Below, in pieces: positions 52,730-63,760 of a DNA stretch of 64,000 bases. Location: contig OZ018333.1 in NCBI GenBank assembly GCA_963969495.1, positions 86,469,256 through 86,533,255 of the forward strand, read 5' to 3'. The DNA comes from Ceratothoa steindachneri (taxonomy: Eukaryota > Arthropoda > Malacostraca > Isopoda > Cymothoidae). The notes under the pieces were generated by a model. The model had not been told where the DNA came from. It saw only the letters and a program-made list of their open reading frames with translations, and made no database searches. How positions within the stretch are numbered: the first letter of the stretch is position 1; each line of letters opens with the position of its first letter. Made by a program: the position numbers and the translations under genes.

Positions 52730-53515
52730 AAACGTCAGCGAATGTCACTGATCAGCACCCCGCGTGCTGAACGTCGCAGAACAAAGAATGTCTATAGCGC
52801 AGATAAAAGAGACCCTAAGGCTGCAAATATGAGCCACCCAGGTTACGAGTCGGTAAAAACTAAGACCAATGAAACGGTGCGGAAGACAGGGAGCATCCGC
52901 TGTTCAGAAAAAGGCTAATCTAACCTTTATCAATTTCTCCATCAACTTGCACACGCAGGAGGTTAGAGATATTCTGCGGATACCGGCTTGTGCAGAGGGG
53001 TCTCTTCCCGGTTTGCGACAAAAAAAGGGGCGCCCGCCGCAAGTGAGTAGTTTCCTGAGTGTAGTAAGGAGAAAATCGCCAAGACCGTCTGTAGAGGAGA
53101 GAGAGAGATACCCTCTCCGCAAACGTCAGCGAATGTCACTGATCAGCCCCCCGCGTGCTGAACGTCGCAGAACAAAGAATGTCTATAGCGCAGATAAAAG
53201 AGACCCTAAGGCTGCAAATATGAGCCACCCAGGTGACGAGTCGGTAAAAACTAAGACCAAGGAAACGGTGCGGAAGACAGGGAGCATCCGCTGTCCAGAA
53301 AAAGGCTAATCTAACCTTTTATCAATTTCTCCATCCACTTGCACACGCAGGAGGTTAGAGAGATTCTGCGGATACCGGCTTGTGCAGAGGGGTCTCTTCC
53401 CGGTTTGCGACAAAGAAAAGGGGCGCCCGCCGCAAGTGAGTAGTTTCCTGAGTGTAGTAAGGAGAAAATCGCCAAGACCGTCGGTAGACGAGAGAGAGAG
53501 AGATACCCTCTCCGC
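52730..53515 (-). repeat. 391-bp tandem duplication of a J-family RT segment
   Basis: Unit 1 (52730-53120) and unit 2 (53121-53515) both begin AAACGTCAGCGAATGTCACT and end ATACCCTCTCCGC, with few differences. On the minus strand each has an RT finger segment (KPGRDPSAQAGIRRISLTSC, VCKLMEKLIKVRL) fused to a thumb segment (VSFICAIDILCSATFSTRGA), so the middle of the RT with YVDD had been deleted before the duplication. Confidence 0.88.
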
Positions 53516-54480
53516 TAAATATCTTTAGGGGTATTCACTGAGAAAGTTGGGGGCCCGACAGACACTAACCTAGATCCCTGAACGTGCACTCTGTGAGTAA
53601 GTGGAGAAATTCCCGAACTCGTAGATATTGGAGAGGGGGGAATGCGTCCGCATGGAGAATTTTGGAATGGCTCGTAAGAAAGCATAGGGGTGCCAGCTCC
53701 CCCACAGAGGTGGAGCTGTACGAGAGCGTCTCCCAAGTTGTCTAGTCCTAAGGCCGGAAACCCTGATGTATGCTCGCAATGGCTTGACGGCATAGGCACC
53801 GTCGAGATAAGCCGCGGGTGCAATCAGAGCCGTTTGCGACTGAGGGAGTCGCCGGGACAGTGGGTATTTGCTTTTCGTGCACTTTGCACAGCGCAGCTCC
53901 AGCATCACCTGTCCACAATCAACAATCAGCCCTCAATAGGGGACAAGCGGAAGGCAACGGCTGCTAAAAATAGACCGGTGTGGTTGATCGTATCGACCTT
54001 CAGCATTTCACGCTGTTTCGGATGCAAAGAGTCGCATCAGTCCAGTTTCTAGGAAATAAAGGGAGGGTAGAAGAGGAGAGCATTGCGCTATCAACATCCC
54101 GGGTGCTGAAGTTCAGGGATTGAACAATGTCCATTGCGCCGGTGTAAGAGACGCTAAAGCTGCGAATACGGGTTTCCTGGATGAGCCTTCGGTCGAAAGC
54201 AAGACCAAGGTAAAGTTGCGAACCTACCATTTAAAAGCTTGTCCGCGTCGAACTGATGTCGGCAGCCTCTCATGTAGGGACCTCGCCAGGTATCTCCCCC
54301 CTTCAATTTGGTCTAGGTTATGTGGTAAGAGGACGAATGTGTGGAGAAGCTCTTTTGATTGTAAAAGCAAAAGAGGAATAGAGATTGACGGGTCCACTAA
54401 GGAGGAGGGTGGATGACACCATCCATCACCCGAAATGTGGATTGTGTGGCGGGGGATGGTTTCCTTCACAGGTGAAAGCA
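53516..54480 (-). pseudogene. RT thumb and connection of a family J copy
   Basis: Minus-strand frames give YLGLAFDRRLIQETRIRSFS and GAMDIVQSLNFSTRD (54230-54000, thumb), then after frame changes PRLISTVPMPSSHCEHTSGF and PALGLDNLGDALVQLHLC (53823-53690, connection before RNase H). The same order is seen in copies 1 and 2. Finger sequence lies on the wrong side, in the tandem units, so the element is rearranged. Confidence 0.65.
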
Positions 54481-56392
54481 TTTTTACCGTCTAAAAATGA
54501 AAAGTGCAAATCTTTAATTTACCATAATTGGAAGAATTTATTTTTTAAAGATTTTAAAAGGGAGACTTTCTCGGAGGTTATTTTATAAATAAACGAATAA
54601 ATATGATCTCAGGTTAAAGGTTTTTAAAGATCAAAATCTCATTATTCCTTATTATTTATGTATGACTACCTACATTCCTAAATATTATACGAGTAAATAA
54701 GGTTTATCACCTATATTATATTTTTATTTGTTCATATTTTCATACTCTTTCATTATTCATTTCTCTCATTGTTCCGAAAACAACAAAGCTTAGATGGTCC
54801 TCATTCTCTCCTTCTTCCTCTGGGTTTTAACAGATTCCTCTTTTATGGTTTCAAATCGTGGGCTTCTGGAAACCCGAGGCGTCGATCGATCGAAGGGAAT
54901 CGCTCTATCGTAAAGCTGAAGTCTAAAATCATTAATCCCTCAGAAATATTCCTAATCCTCCTCCCACATCCTTTCAATGGCATCGAAACCTTCCATCTTT
55001 TCTTCCTCAAAGATTAAATCGAAAGTAAGAACAAAGTCCGGAGCTTGTGAAAATAAGGCGGTGGATCGGGATCAGTTTCCTCGACAACCGACCAAACACA
55101 ACCACGCCATGACGTATAAAGGGTGACAGAGGGTATTACACTTTATCTGAAAGAAAAACACAATTATTGGGCATTGTTCTGGGTTCGCTAAGAGGAAAGA
55201 AAAGCTGAATTTCAACGAGGTCATTTCCAATTAGGAGGAAGGAAAGGATATTTGGTATGGGACTTGAGAAAATTAATTTTGATGGGTAACAAAAACATCA
55301 TCAATTACATTATAAAATATTCTAAACAAAGTACATGAATCAAGAATATATGTATAATGACCCCAATTAGACAGCCCCACTTCTAGCTCAATTTCATTCA
55401 ATAAAATAAATTAAATTTAGTGATATTTTTTACCTTATTGCGGTATTTCAGGGTTTACTGCCCATACATTTTAACTTATTTTATTCAAAAATAGAATGCC
55501 ATATTTCAGGCCTGGCTTCGCCTCCCATACCCTCCTTTAATTGTGGGGTCTGCACCCCCACACCCACCGCTATTTTTAATAATCTAGTAGTATTCCCAAT
55601 TGGAAAGCCCATCATTAGATTTGAATTCAAAGGCGATTGCCAGACGTCTTTATTCGAATGCACATCGCTGATTGGAATTCTAGATCGCTGCAGCGAAACT
55701 ATAAGCACCGGCCTGACGTAAGTATATAAAAAATACAGAAAAATATTTGAAATAGTTTAAGAGAAACACACGAAAAAATTATTTAAAATATAGGCAAGCC
55801 TACACAAATTTAGGGAATGGGGGAAAAGTAGCTAGAAAGGTAGCCAACAAAAATCGCTACAGAATCGTGTGCCACTAATCTTAACCTTGGTTTCTAACAA
55901 GTAACTATTTGACATTGGATATATTAAGGTGGGAAAGGGATAGTATCATAGGTTTATATAATAAGAGGGAGTATAGTGAAGAATTAGTGAAAATATAGAA
56001 AAAAGTTTAAATAGACTTTGAAAAAATACTTTGTTTCCTGGTAAAAGGGTACTTATGGCATAGGAAAAATAACTTTAATATTTGTGGTAGAGAAATAGGT
56101 AGATAGTTACCTGGTGAAAGGTTATTTCTGGCATGTATTAATTATCTTTTTCATATATGTCGTGTCACAGTTAGTGGCATTCGAACCTATGTAGCAAAGA
56201 GAGATTTCCGCCTCTCCGGCAAATCGTAATTGGTTACCTTAATAGGGATTGTAATTTCAATTTGAGACTTTTTGTCAAGTTAGGTTTGTTTACTTTAGAT
56301 CGTAATTGATCTTTTCATTATGGTGATAACATTATGAACTATGTCCACTATGTAGCGTAGGTGTTTGTGTTAGTGCGTCATAATCTCCTATT
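54481..56392. other. AT-rich interval, no gene recognised
   Basis: Short open frames (54769-55017 +, 55708-55481 -) match nothing known to me. A GGGGTCTGCACCCCCAC stretch near 55545 recalls the hairpin of the 26.1-kb MITE but has no other support. Confidence 0.45.
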
Positions 56393-57480
56393 TTAGCCCT
56401 TTGGGGGTGGCCGGGGGTGTCCTTCCCTTTTCGGACCTCTTCTCTTCTTATGGAATTCAGGATCCGTAAACCTGACAAAACAATCGGAGGAGAATTTTAT
56501 GAGTCCGTGGAGGAGGACCTCTTCCACCAGTTTTTCCGGTGTGTTCTCCGAATATTCATACTTGAATTGTTCGGTCTTTAGACCATCACCAATTTCTTGT
56601 GGTCTCCCTTTGTCAGGAAACGGGTTCCCTTCAGCAGCATATATCCTGAGGTTTATCATCCTTGAGTAATACATGTACTTAGGTGTATGCTTATCTGATG
56701 ACGAGGATCTACTCGAGCGAAGCAACTGTTAGGCCTTTTGTGGATCGGGGCGTATGCTCCACCTTTTTAGACCTCGCGGACGGGACCACCATCCGCCCGA
56801 CGCGTGATTCAGTGGATCAGTTTGTTCCTTGCCTCGCTGCCATAGCGAGGCAAGGATCCTATGATGGGGCATTGCTTGGAGCCGAGACTTTTTGGCAGCT
56901 TTTCTCGCTCTGGGGTGGGGATTGATACTTAGAATTTAATCGGAGAAATGGTTCTTAGGAAACCACATTACCTTTCTTCCAGGCCGGTATGGCGTTCATT
57001 TCATTAGCGAGGCTGCCAGGTCGTGTCAGGTTGGCGATGTTGCATAATAAATGCAGCACATTATTTTCGTGGATTTTTCATTTTCGATTTGTTAAACTGT
57101 AGGCTTGCGTGCCAAAATCGCTTCCTGCGACCACTGCCTTGTTAACCTTCGCATAAACGTCATTGGCTTTCTCCTCCTCTATTTTCCCTCATTCTTTTGT
57201 CTGACGAATCATGTGTTTTATAACCGGACAGCTCATCGACATTCCGTGTCGGCTACCACACTTCAGACACTTCTGGTAGTCACTCTTACAGTCACGCCAG
57301 GAGTGACCTTGTAGGGTACAGACAGAACACATCAAGATGTTCGCATTGGGGCATGTGACAGTCGTGTGTTCGTTGTACCTATAGCATTTGAAACACATTT
57401 ACATAACAACGAACTCTTCACGTTCGATCTGTTCGGGGCAGACGCAAACATAAAGAGGAGGGGTCATTTTCTTTAGCTTT
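56393..57480 (-). pseudogene. ORF1 (zinc-knuckle gag) remains of a Jockey-like element
   Basis: The 57398-57189 frame has three knuckles: CFKCYRYNEHTTVTC, CSVCTLQGHSWRDC and CLKCGSRHGMSMSC, each close to CX2CX4HX4C (the third lacks His at the usual place). The knuckles are preceded by EQIEREEFVVM and a stop. After several breaks, the 56725-56393 frame YEYSENTPEKLVEEVLLHGL, ending GHPRPPPKG, may be its C-terminal part. This would be the RNA-binding protein of a non-LTR element. No endonuclease follows, so it is an orphan piece, possibly of the same decayed J copy. Confidence 0.6.
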
Positions 57481-57862
57481 TATTACGATACATGTTTCCG
57501 TAAAAAATACATTGAACACGTGGGTGTAGCCCTTGAATTTAATTACTTGGGATACTTTTGCCCACTGGTGATTCCTGAGAAGCAGTCTAGATGTAACTAT
57601 TTGAGTGATTTATTTATTTTATACTATAATATTATGCTCATTGTTGAATAAAATTATATGTGTGTGTAATCAAATGTATGTACTTCAGTTTGGCCATTGA
57701 TTGCGGTGGTTTTCTGCTTATTAAGAGAGACAACCTAAGTTTACATTCTGGCATATTTCAAAATCCTGTGTAGATAATGTATAAGATTACAGATTGGATG
57801 AGAATTAGAAACATTAGTTGGTATTGAGATAAATTCATCATCAGATGCATGTATGTATGTAT
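57481..57862. other. Interval with no recognised gene
   Basis: Nothing supported. The 3' end of element C (minus strand) lies at its right border. Confidence 0.4.
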
Positions 57863-58088
57863 AGGTTTATTGTGCAATAGCGTACATTTCTACATAATCA
57901 AATACAATAATAATGATATAATAATATATAAATACACATAATATAAGCGTACACATTACACAAAGCGGGGAGCCCGCCAGTGTTGGCGTGCAGTAATACG
58001 CGGCGGAGCGTCCCACGCGTGTCTTATCTGATGCAAGTGGGAGGCGGCGTTCCTCACCACCCGTCGCCCGGCAGGGCGCGGGCGGCGA

Positions 58089-58705
58089 TTAGCGCGGAGG
58101 GGGTGCTGTTCCCAGCACTTCCAGCAGCTCGTTTGTTGGGATGTGGCGGACCACCTGGGCGGCTCTTGACTCTCGCGCCCTCAGTAGGCCGCCTCTTACA
58201 GGGGGAGGGGCTGGCGCTCGCTCTGGCCTGAGGTGGGCGGTGGCTGGGTCGGAGAGGAGGTATTGCACCAGTGGGCGCCGGGAGCGGCCGCCGCAGTGTT
58301 CGCACCTCCCTTGCAGCTCTTCCCGCGTGGAGTAGCCCAGCCTCACACGCTGGGAATCCAGTGGAGCCGGACACGTCTGCCCCGAGCTGCCAGGTCCTGC
58401 AGGGTGCACAGGATGGTGGTGGTGAGGTGGATGTCCCTGGTGTAGGCGTGGGCGTGCTGCAGCGCCTGCAGTCCCGACCGAGAGTCCGTGTGTATCACCA
58501 CAGTGGCCTCCTGGGGGAGCAGAGCGTGCTGGAGGGCGTGCAGGGTTGCTACTAGCTCCGTCTGGAGGGTGGAGCAGTGGTCTGATGTCCTCCATGCCCG
58601 CGTCAGGCCGCTCGTGACGAAGGCGGTGCCGGACCTCCCGCTGTCGGGGTCGACGGAGCCGTCTGGGAAGTAGACTGCGTTGCCTGGCTCCGTGACCTCA
58701 GACAT
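58089..58705 (-). pseudogene. RNase H and C-terminal zinc tail of element C
   Basis: The 58705-58343 frame has AVYFPDGSVDPDSGRSGTAF, LQTELVATLHAL, VVIHTDSRSGLQALQHAHAY and VRLHWIPSV. These are three RNase H motifs, with PDGS in place of TDGS, then a stop where the last motif should continue. In another frame LGYSTREELQGRCEHCGGRS and LVQYLLSD (58330-58250) form the Cys/His tail. Part of the end of RNase H is deleted at about 58343. Confidence 0.8.
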
Positions 58706-59159
58706 GGCCTTGAGGGCGTGCTGGCGCAGCTCCTCGGTGAGGCAGTTCGCTTTACTGGCGGGTAGCTGCGTGGCGGTGAAGTCGGCGGCGGGGAGCTCCC
58801 ATTGTGGTGATGGAACGTAGGCGGGGTTGGGGGTGTCGGGGTCGCGCCACAGCTAGTTCCCTACCTGGTTGAGGGTGTTGGTTGCTAGGCTGACGTTTAC
58901 GAGCCACCTGTTGTTACGCAGGCACTCGATGCCCTGCGCCACGGCCATTCGGAGTCTCCTCTGCGCAACACCCTCCACGTCGCGCTGGAGCACTCTGGCC
59001 ACCCGACAGGCCACAATGCAATTCACCCTGGCGGTGAGAGGCACCAGGCTGGCCTCGCTCTGCATGACACATGCACTGCACCACCTCGGTGCCCCCAACA
59101 TAGTCCTCATGGCGGTGTTTTGCATCACCTTCATGCGCTGTTGCTGCTGCCTGGGTAGC

Positions 59160-60123
59160 GCTACAAGGACCGGTGCACTGTAGTCCACTAGGGAGCGAAC
59201 GGCCTGCAGGTAGTTGAGGCGGAGGACGGGGAAGGTTGAACCACCGCTCGGCCACGTCATGGCCCGCATAACATTCAGCCGGGCCTGCGTCCGGTCCCTC
59301 AGGTGCGTGACCTGCTTCGTGAAGGACAGTCGCCTGTCCACCCACACTCCGAGGTACTGGTAGGAGTCGTTCCAGGCCAGCCCGACTACTTGAACGCGCA
59401 GCTGCTGGCCAGCAGGTGTGGAAGTCTTGATGGCCATGGCCTGGGACTTCTCTGACGAGATCTTGAGCCCCAGCTATTCGCACTTGGCAGTGATGAGGTG
59501 CAGCGCTTTCTGAGCCCGGGCGAGCCTGTCGCCGCGCCTGGTGACGACGAGGGCCAGGTCGTCGGCGTAGCTAAGGAGGATGGTTCCTTCCCGATAGGGG
59601 AGCGCCACCAGCTGCTCCATCAGCACGTTGAAGACGAACGGGCTACAAGGACCGGTGCACTGTAGTCCACTAGGGAGCGAACGGCCTGCAGGTAGTTGAG
59701 GCGGAGGACGGGGAAGGTTGAACCACCGCTCGGCCACGTCATGGCCCGCATAACATTCAGCCGGGCCTGCGTCCGGTCCCTCAGGTGCGTGACCTGCTTC
59801 GTGAAGGACAGTCGCCTGTCCACCCACACTCCGAGGTACTGGTAGGAGTCGTTCCAGGCCAGCCCGACTACTTGAACGCGCAGCTGCTGGCCAGCAGGTG
59901 TGGAAGTCTTGATGGCCATGGCCTGGGACTTCTCTGACGAGATCTTGAGCCCCAGCTATTCGCACTTGGCAGTGATGAGGTGCAGCGCTTTCTGAGCCCG
60001 GGCGAGCCTGTCGCCGCGCCTGGTGACGACGAGGGCCAGGTCGTCGGCGTAGCTAAGGAGGATGGTTCCTTCCCGATAGGGGAGCGCCACCAGCTGCTCC
60101 ATCAGCACGTTGAGGAGGATGGT
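59160..60123. repeat. 482-bp tandem duplication, copies apparently identical
   Basis: GCTACAAGGACCGGTGCACT begins both units (59160 and 59642). By eye the units are identical until the second is cut by the 57-bp repeat, and both share the same premature stop. 482 is not a multiple of three, so the frame is lost. Near-identity means a very recent event or an assembly artefact. Confidence 0.9.
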
Positions 60124-60170
60124 TCCTTCCCGATAGGGGAGCGCCACCAGCTGCTCCATCAGCACGTTGA
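60057..60170. repeat. 57-bp in-frame tandem duplication
   Basis: GGAGGATGGTTCCTTCCCGA starts at 60057 and again at 60114; the second unit ends at about 60170. 57 bp is 19 codons, so the RT frame is kept. It lies just upstream of the catalytic YADD. Confidence 0.92.
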
Positions 60171-61027
60171 AGACGAACGGACTGAGGATGCCTCCCTGGG
60201 GCGTCCCGTTTTCGAAGGTAAGGTAGGGAGACTTGTGACCCTGGAACTTCACACGGGCTCGGCGCTGGTGAAGGTAGTCCTGGAGCCAGCCCAGCAGTCT
60301 CCCTCGGATGCCCTTCCTCACAAGGGTGGCTAGTATGGCGCGGGGGCTAGCCAACTCGAAAGCTTTCTCGAGGCAAAGGAAGACTACGATACTGGATTGG
60401 TTGTTGGCGTAAGCCAGGACGGTGATGAGGCAGTCCGCCGTGCTCACCCCCCTGGTGTAGCCGAACACGTGGTGGTGAAGGCTCCCCACGCTCCACTGTA
60501 GGCGACTCCGCTCTTTTTCCGGTGCAGCTCAGGAGGGAGATTGGTCTGAAGGTGGTGTGATCCTTCGGCTTGGGGATGGGTTGGATGTCGGCGTCCTTCC
60601 AGGAGGGCGGCAGACGGCCTGCCAACCACGACGTGTTCAGAAGGGCTAGCAGCGCGGCGTCCCCGGCGGGCCAGCGTGCGCCAGCATGGAGTACCGCACT
60701 CCGTCGGCTCCCGCCGCTGTGTCACGCCCACGCTTCGCCCTGGCAAGCTCCTCGAGCGTGAAAGGCTGGTCGTCGCGTGCGGCTGGCCCCACGCCTGCCT
60801 GACCTCTTCGTTGCACTGTGGACGTAGCTGCTGCTGGAGGTAGCGAGTATGGTAAGGGAGCTGCTCGCTGGAACCCCTCGCTGTGAAGCAGTTCGCCAGC
60901 CAATCTGCCTCTTGCTGTGGGCATGTGTGGGTAGCTGGGCGGGTCGGGGCAGCGCCCGAGGCATTCTAGAAGCACCCCACAGCTGGCCGAGGGAGGTGTG
61001 TTGGCTGAAAGAGGCGCACCACTCCGT

Positions 61028-62050
61028 CTACTTTGCCTCCCTGGCGCTCAGGGACACCTGTCGCGCGTGGGCTACCACGTCCTGCAGGAGCTGCAGGTTG
61101 ATGGCGGTCGGGTGCTTCTCGTTCAGCCTCTTGTGGACGTTGACGCGGTGATTGTGCTCCCGGACTTCGTTATAAAACCACCAGTCCCAGCGCCGGCGGC
61201 GGTTAGAGGCTGTCCTGGGCATGGCCGCGTCTGCTGTATTCTCTATGGCCGCCGTAAGGTCCCTCTCCTGCTGGTGCAGGTCCACAGGAGACACATAAGT
61301 GGACCACCATTCATCCAGGGCGGCTTGGAACTTTGCCCAATCCGCCCTCCTGACGATCCACTGGGGCGGCGGGAGACGAGCTGGTAAGGCCACAGTGAGG
61401 GTGGTGAGGGTCTCGTAATGGTCGTTGGTGAGGGTAGGGTGGACTAGCCAGGTGGCGCCGGGCTGTAGGTCGCCCGACACCAGCGTGAGATCGAGCCGCC
61501 CCCCATGGACGTGCGTGGCCTCCCCGGTGTTCAGTAGTCGGACGTCAGGGACTTCTTCGAGCAGGTCGGCCAGGTGGCGCCCGGTCACGTTAGTGGGTGA
61601 CACAGAGTGCAGCACGGGGTGGTGGGCGTTGAAGTCGCCCGCCACAAGGAGGCTGGAGTGGGATGCGAGGGAGAGCAGCTCCCCAGCATTCAGCAGGTAC
61701 CGCTGGCTCCTGTATATATTGTATACCGTTAGAGTGAGCGGCCCCAGATGCAGCTCCAGTGCCAGGACCTCCACGCTGTCACCACAGTACACGGGTGCGG
61801 CGATCCTCTTGTGCTGGATGGTGTTATGTATGAGGGCTGCACAGCTACGCCCATTTCGTTCACCAGCCGGAAGCGAGTTGAGGGTGTAGCCTGCGACTCA
61901 CCATTCAAAGCCGACGGACGTGAGGGTCTCCTGTAGGAGAACCAGGTCCAGGTCTTCTTGGAAGACGGCTTGCAGCAGCTGATGTTTCTTAAGGCGGAGG
62001 TCCTGCACATTCCACTGCAGCACCTTCAGCGTGGGCACCGGCGCTTGGGC
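61028..62050 (-). pseudogene. Endonuclease domain and linker of element C
   Basis: The start of the fold reads LKVLQWNVQDLRLKKHQLLQ and LVLLQETLTS (62040-61920). After a frame change, LTVYNIYRSQRYLLNAGELL, SLLVAGDFNAHHPVLHS (about 61650-61610, catalytic), GRLDLTLVSGDL and NDHYETL (61440-61415) follow; the usual SDH is NDH. The linker has WWFYNEVREHNHRVNVHKRL (about 61180-61120). The 61792-61028 frame is open for 254 codons. The function is target nicking. Confidence 0.85.
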
Positions 62051-62417
62051 TGGGTGGGTGGGGCTGTCACTCTGCGCCTCCATCTTGGTTGTGGGAGTGC
62101 AGTGGGTGGAGAGGGTGGTGGATGGGCCCCCTCGGCGTTGCAGATGATGGTGGGGGCTGGAGCGCACCCCCTGTGACTGCGGTGAGTACCTCTTCGCGGA
62201 TAAGTGCGTCGAGGTCTTGCTCTTTGGGAGCAGCCTCTTCACAAGTCGCACCACACACACGGGGATGACGTCTACAATGGCTCTACCCTCTTCGTTGAGT
62301 GCCTCGCCGTAGCTAAAGGGTCCACGTGGAGACTCTGTCAGAGATTGTGCATTGGACGGTGCCGTGGGTGGCTCCTCGACGGGGCGGGCGCGGCGGTCCC
62401 AACGCCTGTGTCCCTCC

Positions 62418-63743
62418 CTACTCTGTGGCTTGGGGACACGGGAGGTGATAGACTGGGTGGAGGTGTGAGCGGAGCTGCTGGTTGTGCAGCTGCTGGTACC
62501 CCCTCTCGCTCCCTGCCCGTCCTCTTTCCCTATCTCGACCTGACTTGTGCCAGGCTGTTGAGGGGGGAGGGGGGAGCCCACGCCGGCCTGTTTGGTGGTG
62601 GCGCTGGAACAAGGCGTCTACTGCCTTGTTGCTGGGGGAGCCCACGTGGTTCCCCCTGCCGCTGCCGCTCCTGTGTACCGCCCAGACGTGTGCCGGGCAG
62701 GCCGAGAGTCGGGGGTGGATGGGTAACTGACCCACACCGACCCGACTGGTGGTGGCGCGGCAATAAACCGACGGTTTCTTCTTTGCTGGGTTGGGGGAGG
62801 CACGTGGTTCCCTCTGCTGCTGCTGCCGGTGACCCTGTGGCATCCTCCTCATTCGCTCGGGGCACTTCGTGTTCCGAGCGTGGTGCCCCTTGGTGCAGTT
62901 GGGGCACCTCGCCGTGGTGGTCTCTCTGGCCTTGAGGTGACCGATACACTCATCCGTCGGGTGTGCTTGACTGCACAAACCGCACTTGACGGGGTTTTGG
63001 CACATGGCCTGGAGATGCCCGAAGTACTGGCACTTATAGCATCTCACAGACTTACCCTGGTAGGGGCGCAGGGCGTAGCGGCCCCAGCTGCCCAGGTCCA
63101 AATTGGGTGGTGGCGGCCCCTCGTACACTACCAAGATTTGCCTGGTTGGGACCTTGTCTCTGTGTGCGAGGAGCCGTGTTGCCGAGAGCACGTGGAGGTG
63201 GGCCTCGACAGCCTGGAGTGGGAGAGTGGTGGGATAGCGTTCAAGCACCACCTTGTGCCTCTTCACGCTGGGATCGAGCAGGATCACTCGATCCCCATCC
63301 TCGGCAAGGCGGCGCAGCATGGCCTCCGACCCATCGTCCTTCGGGGTGAGGACGTATTCGCTGTTGAGAGTGGGGCGAATGTTTATCCTCAGGCCAGGGT
63401 GTGCTCTCTCCAGCTCCGTCACCGTCTGGTAGGCACTGGTGGTGCTCTCCTGGTGAACCAGTTTGAACTTAGGACAGGGTCCTCGTCGGGAATTAGAGAC
63501 TCTTACCCAGCCTCTCTCGTCTTCCTGCTGGGCCTCTTCGTTCTAGGGGCTCTCGTCTATAACGAGGCGACCACTTTCATCACTGGGGGCTTCTTCAGGC
63601 TCCTCTCTCTCGGAGAATTCCTCCTCCAGGTTGCGGGCGGTCCTCTTCGGGTTGTAGGTCTCGGTCGGTGACACTGGAGTAGACCCATTCCGCGTCCGCT
63701 TCGCAGATCTTGGCGGGGTGGCTATGGACGCCGACCCTTGCAT
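62418..63743 (-). pseudogene. ORF1 (gag-like, three zinc knuckles) of element C
   Basis: One frame runs from MQGSASIATPPRSAKRTRNG (63743) to 62418, with a single TAG at 63545-63543 after RLVIDESP. From 63422 it is open for 334 codons. It contains RPYQGKSVRCYKCQYFGHLQ, then CX2CX4HX4C-type knuckles CYKCQYFGHLQAMC, CGLCSQAHPTDEC and CPNCTKGHHARNTKC (about 63040-62880), and a Gln/Pro/Arg-rich tail. The layout matches R1/Jockey-type ORF1 proteins that package element RNA. The last part of the true ORF1 shifts into the frame that starts at 62581, which continues into the endonuclease. Confidence 0.86.
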
Positions 63744-63760
63744 AGAGGCGTCACTCTTCT

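Larger units (their letters stand above)
58853..60975 (-). pseudogene. Reverse transcriptase of element C, with internal duplications
   Basis: FTLEELARAKRGRDTAAGAD (60760-60700) and PIPKPKDHTTFRPISLLSCT (about 60580-60520) open the domain. The 60489-59956 frame has HVFGYTRGVSTADCLITVLA, FLCLEKAFELASPRAILATL, GTPQGGILSPFVFNVLMEQL and the catalytic LLSYADDLALVV. A 57-bp segment coding NVLMEQLVALPYREGTILL is repeated in frame between these. After CE a TAG stop breaks the frame. The thumb reads AMAIKTSTPAGQQLRVQVVG and YQYLGVWVDRRLSFTKQV. A 482-bp tandem duplication (59160-59641, 59642-60123) repeats YADD to thumb, making two catalytic blocks. Confidence 0.88.
57862..63760 (-). mobile_element. 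GC-rich two-ORF non-LTR retrotransposon (element C)
   Basis: Minus-strand order: ORF1 with three zinc knuckles (63743-62418), endonuclease (about 62040-61500), linker (to 61028), RT (60975-58853), RNase H (58705-58343) and C-terminal zinc tail (to 58089). The 3' end at about 57860 has an AATAAA-like signal (rc of 57868-57873) and a (TACA)n tail, as in R1/Jockey-type elements. G/C content is visibly higher than in the flanks. It is unlike elements A, B and J. Stops, frameshifts and two tandem duplications inactivate it. The 5' untranslated region probably reaches the window end. Confidence 0.88.

Noticed and set aside
56683..56925. 80-codon + frame FLDLADGTTIRPTRDSVDQF
   Set aside because: It is opposite the gag relic and has no recognised family, start context or splice sites.
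58914..59965. Two minus-strand frames starting MRIAGAQDLVREVPGHGHQD
   Set aside because: They are off-frame readings of the duplicated RT thumb of element C.
62204..63671. Long plus-strand frames (243 and 280 codons)
   Set aside because: They are shadows of ORF1 and the endonuclease of element C in GC-rich DNA.
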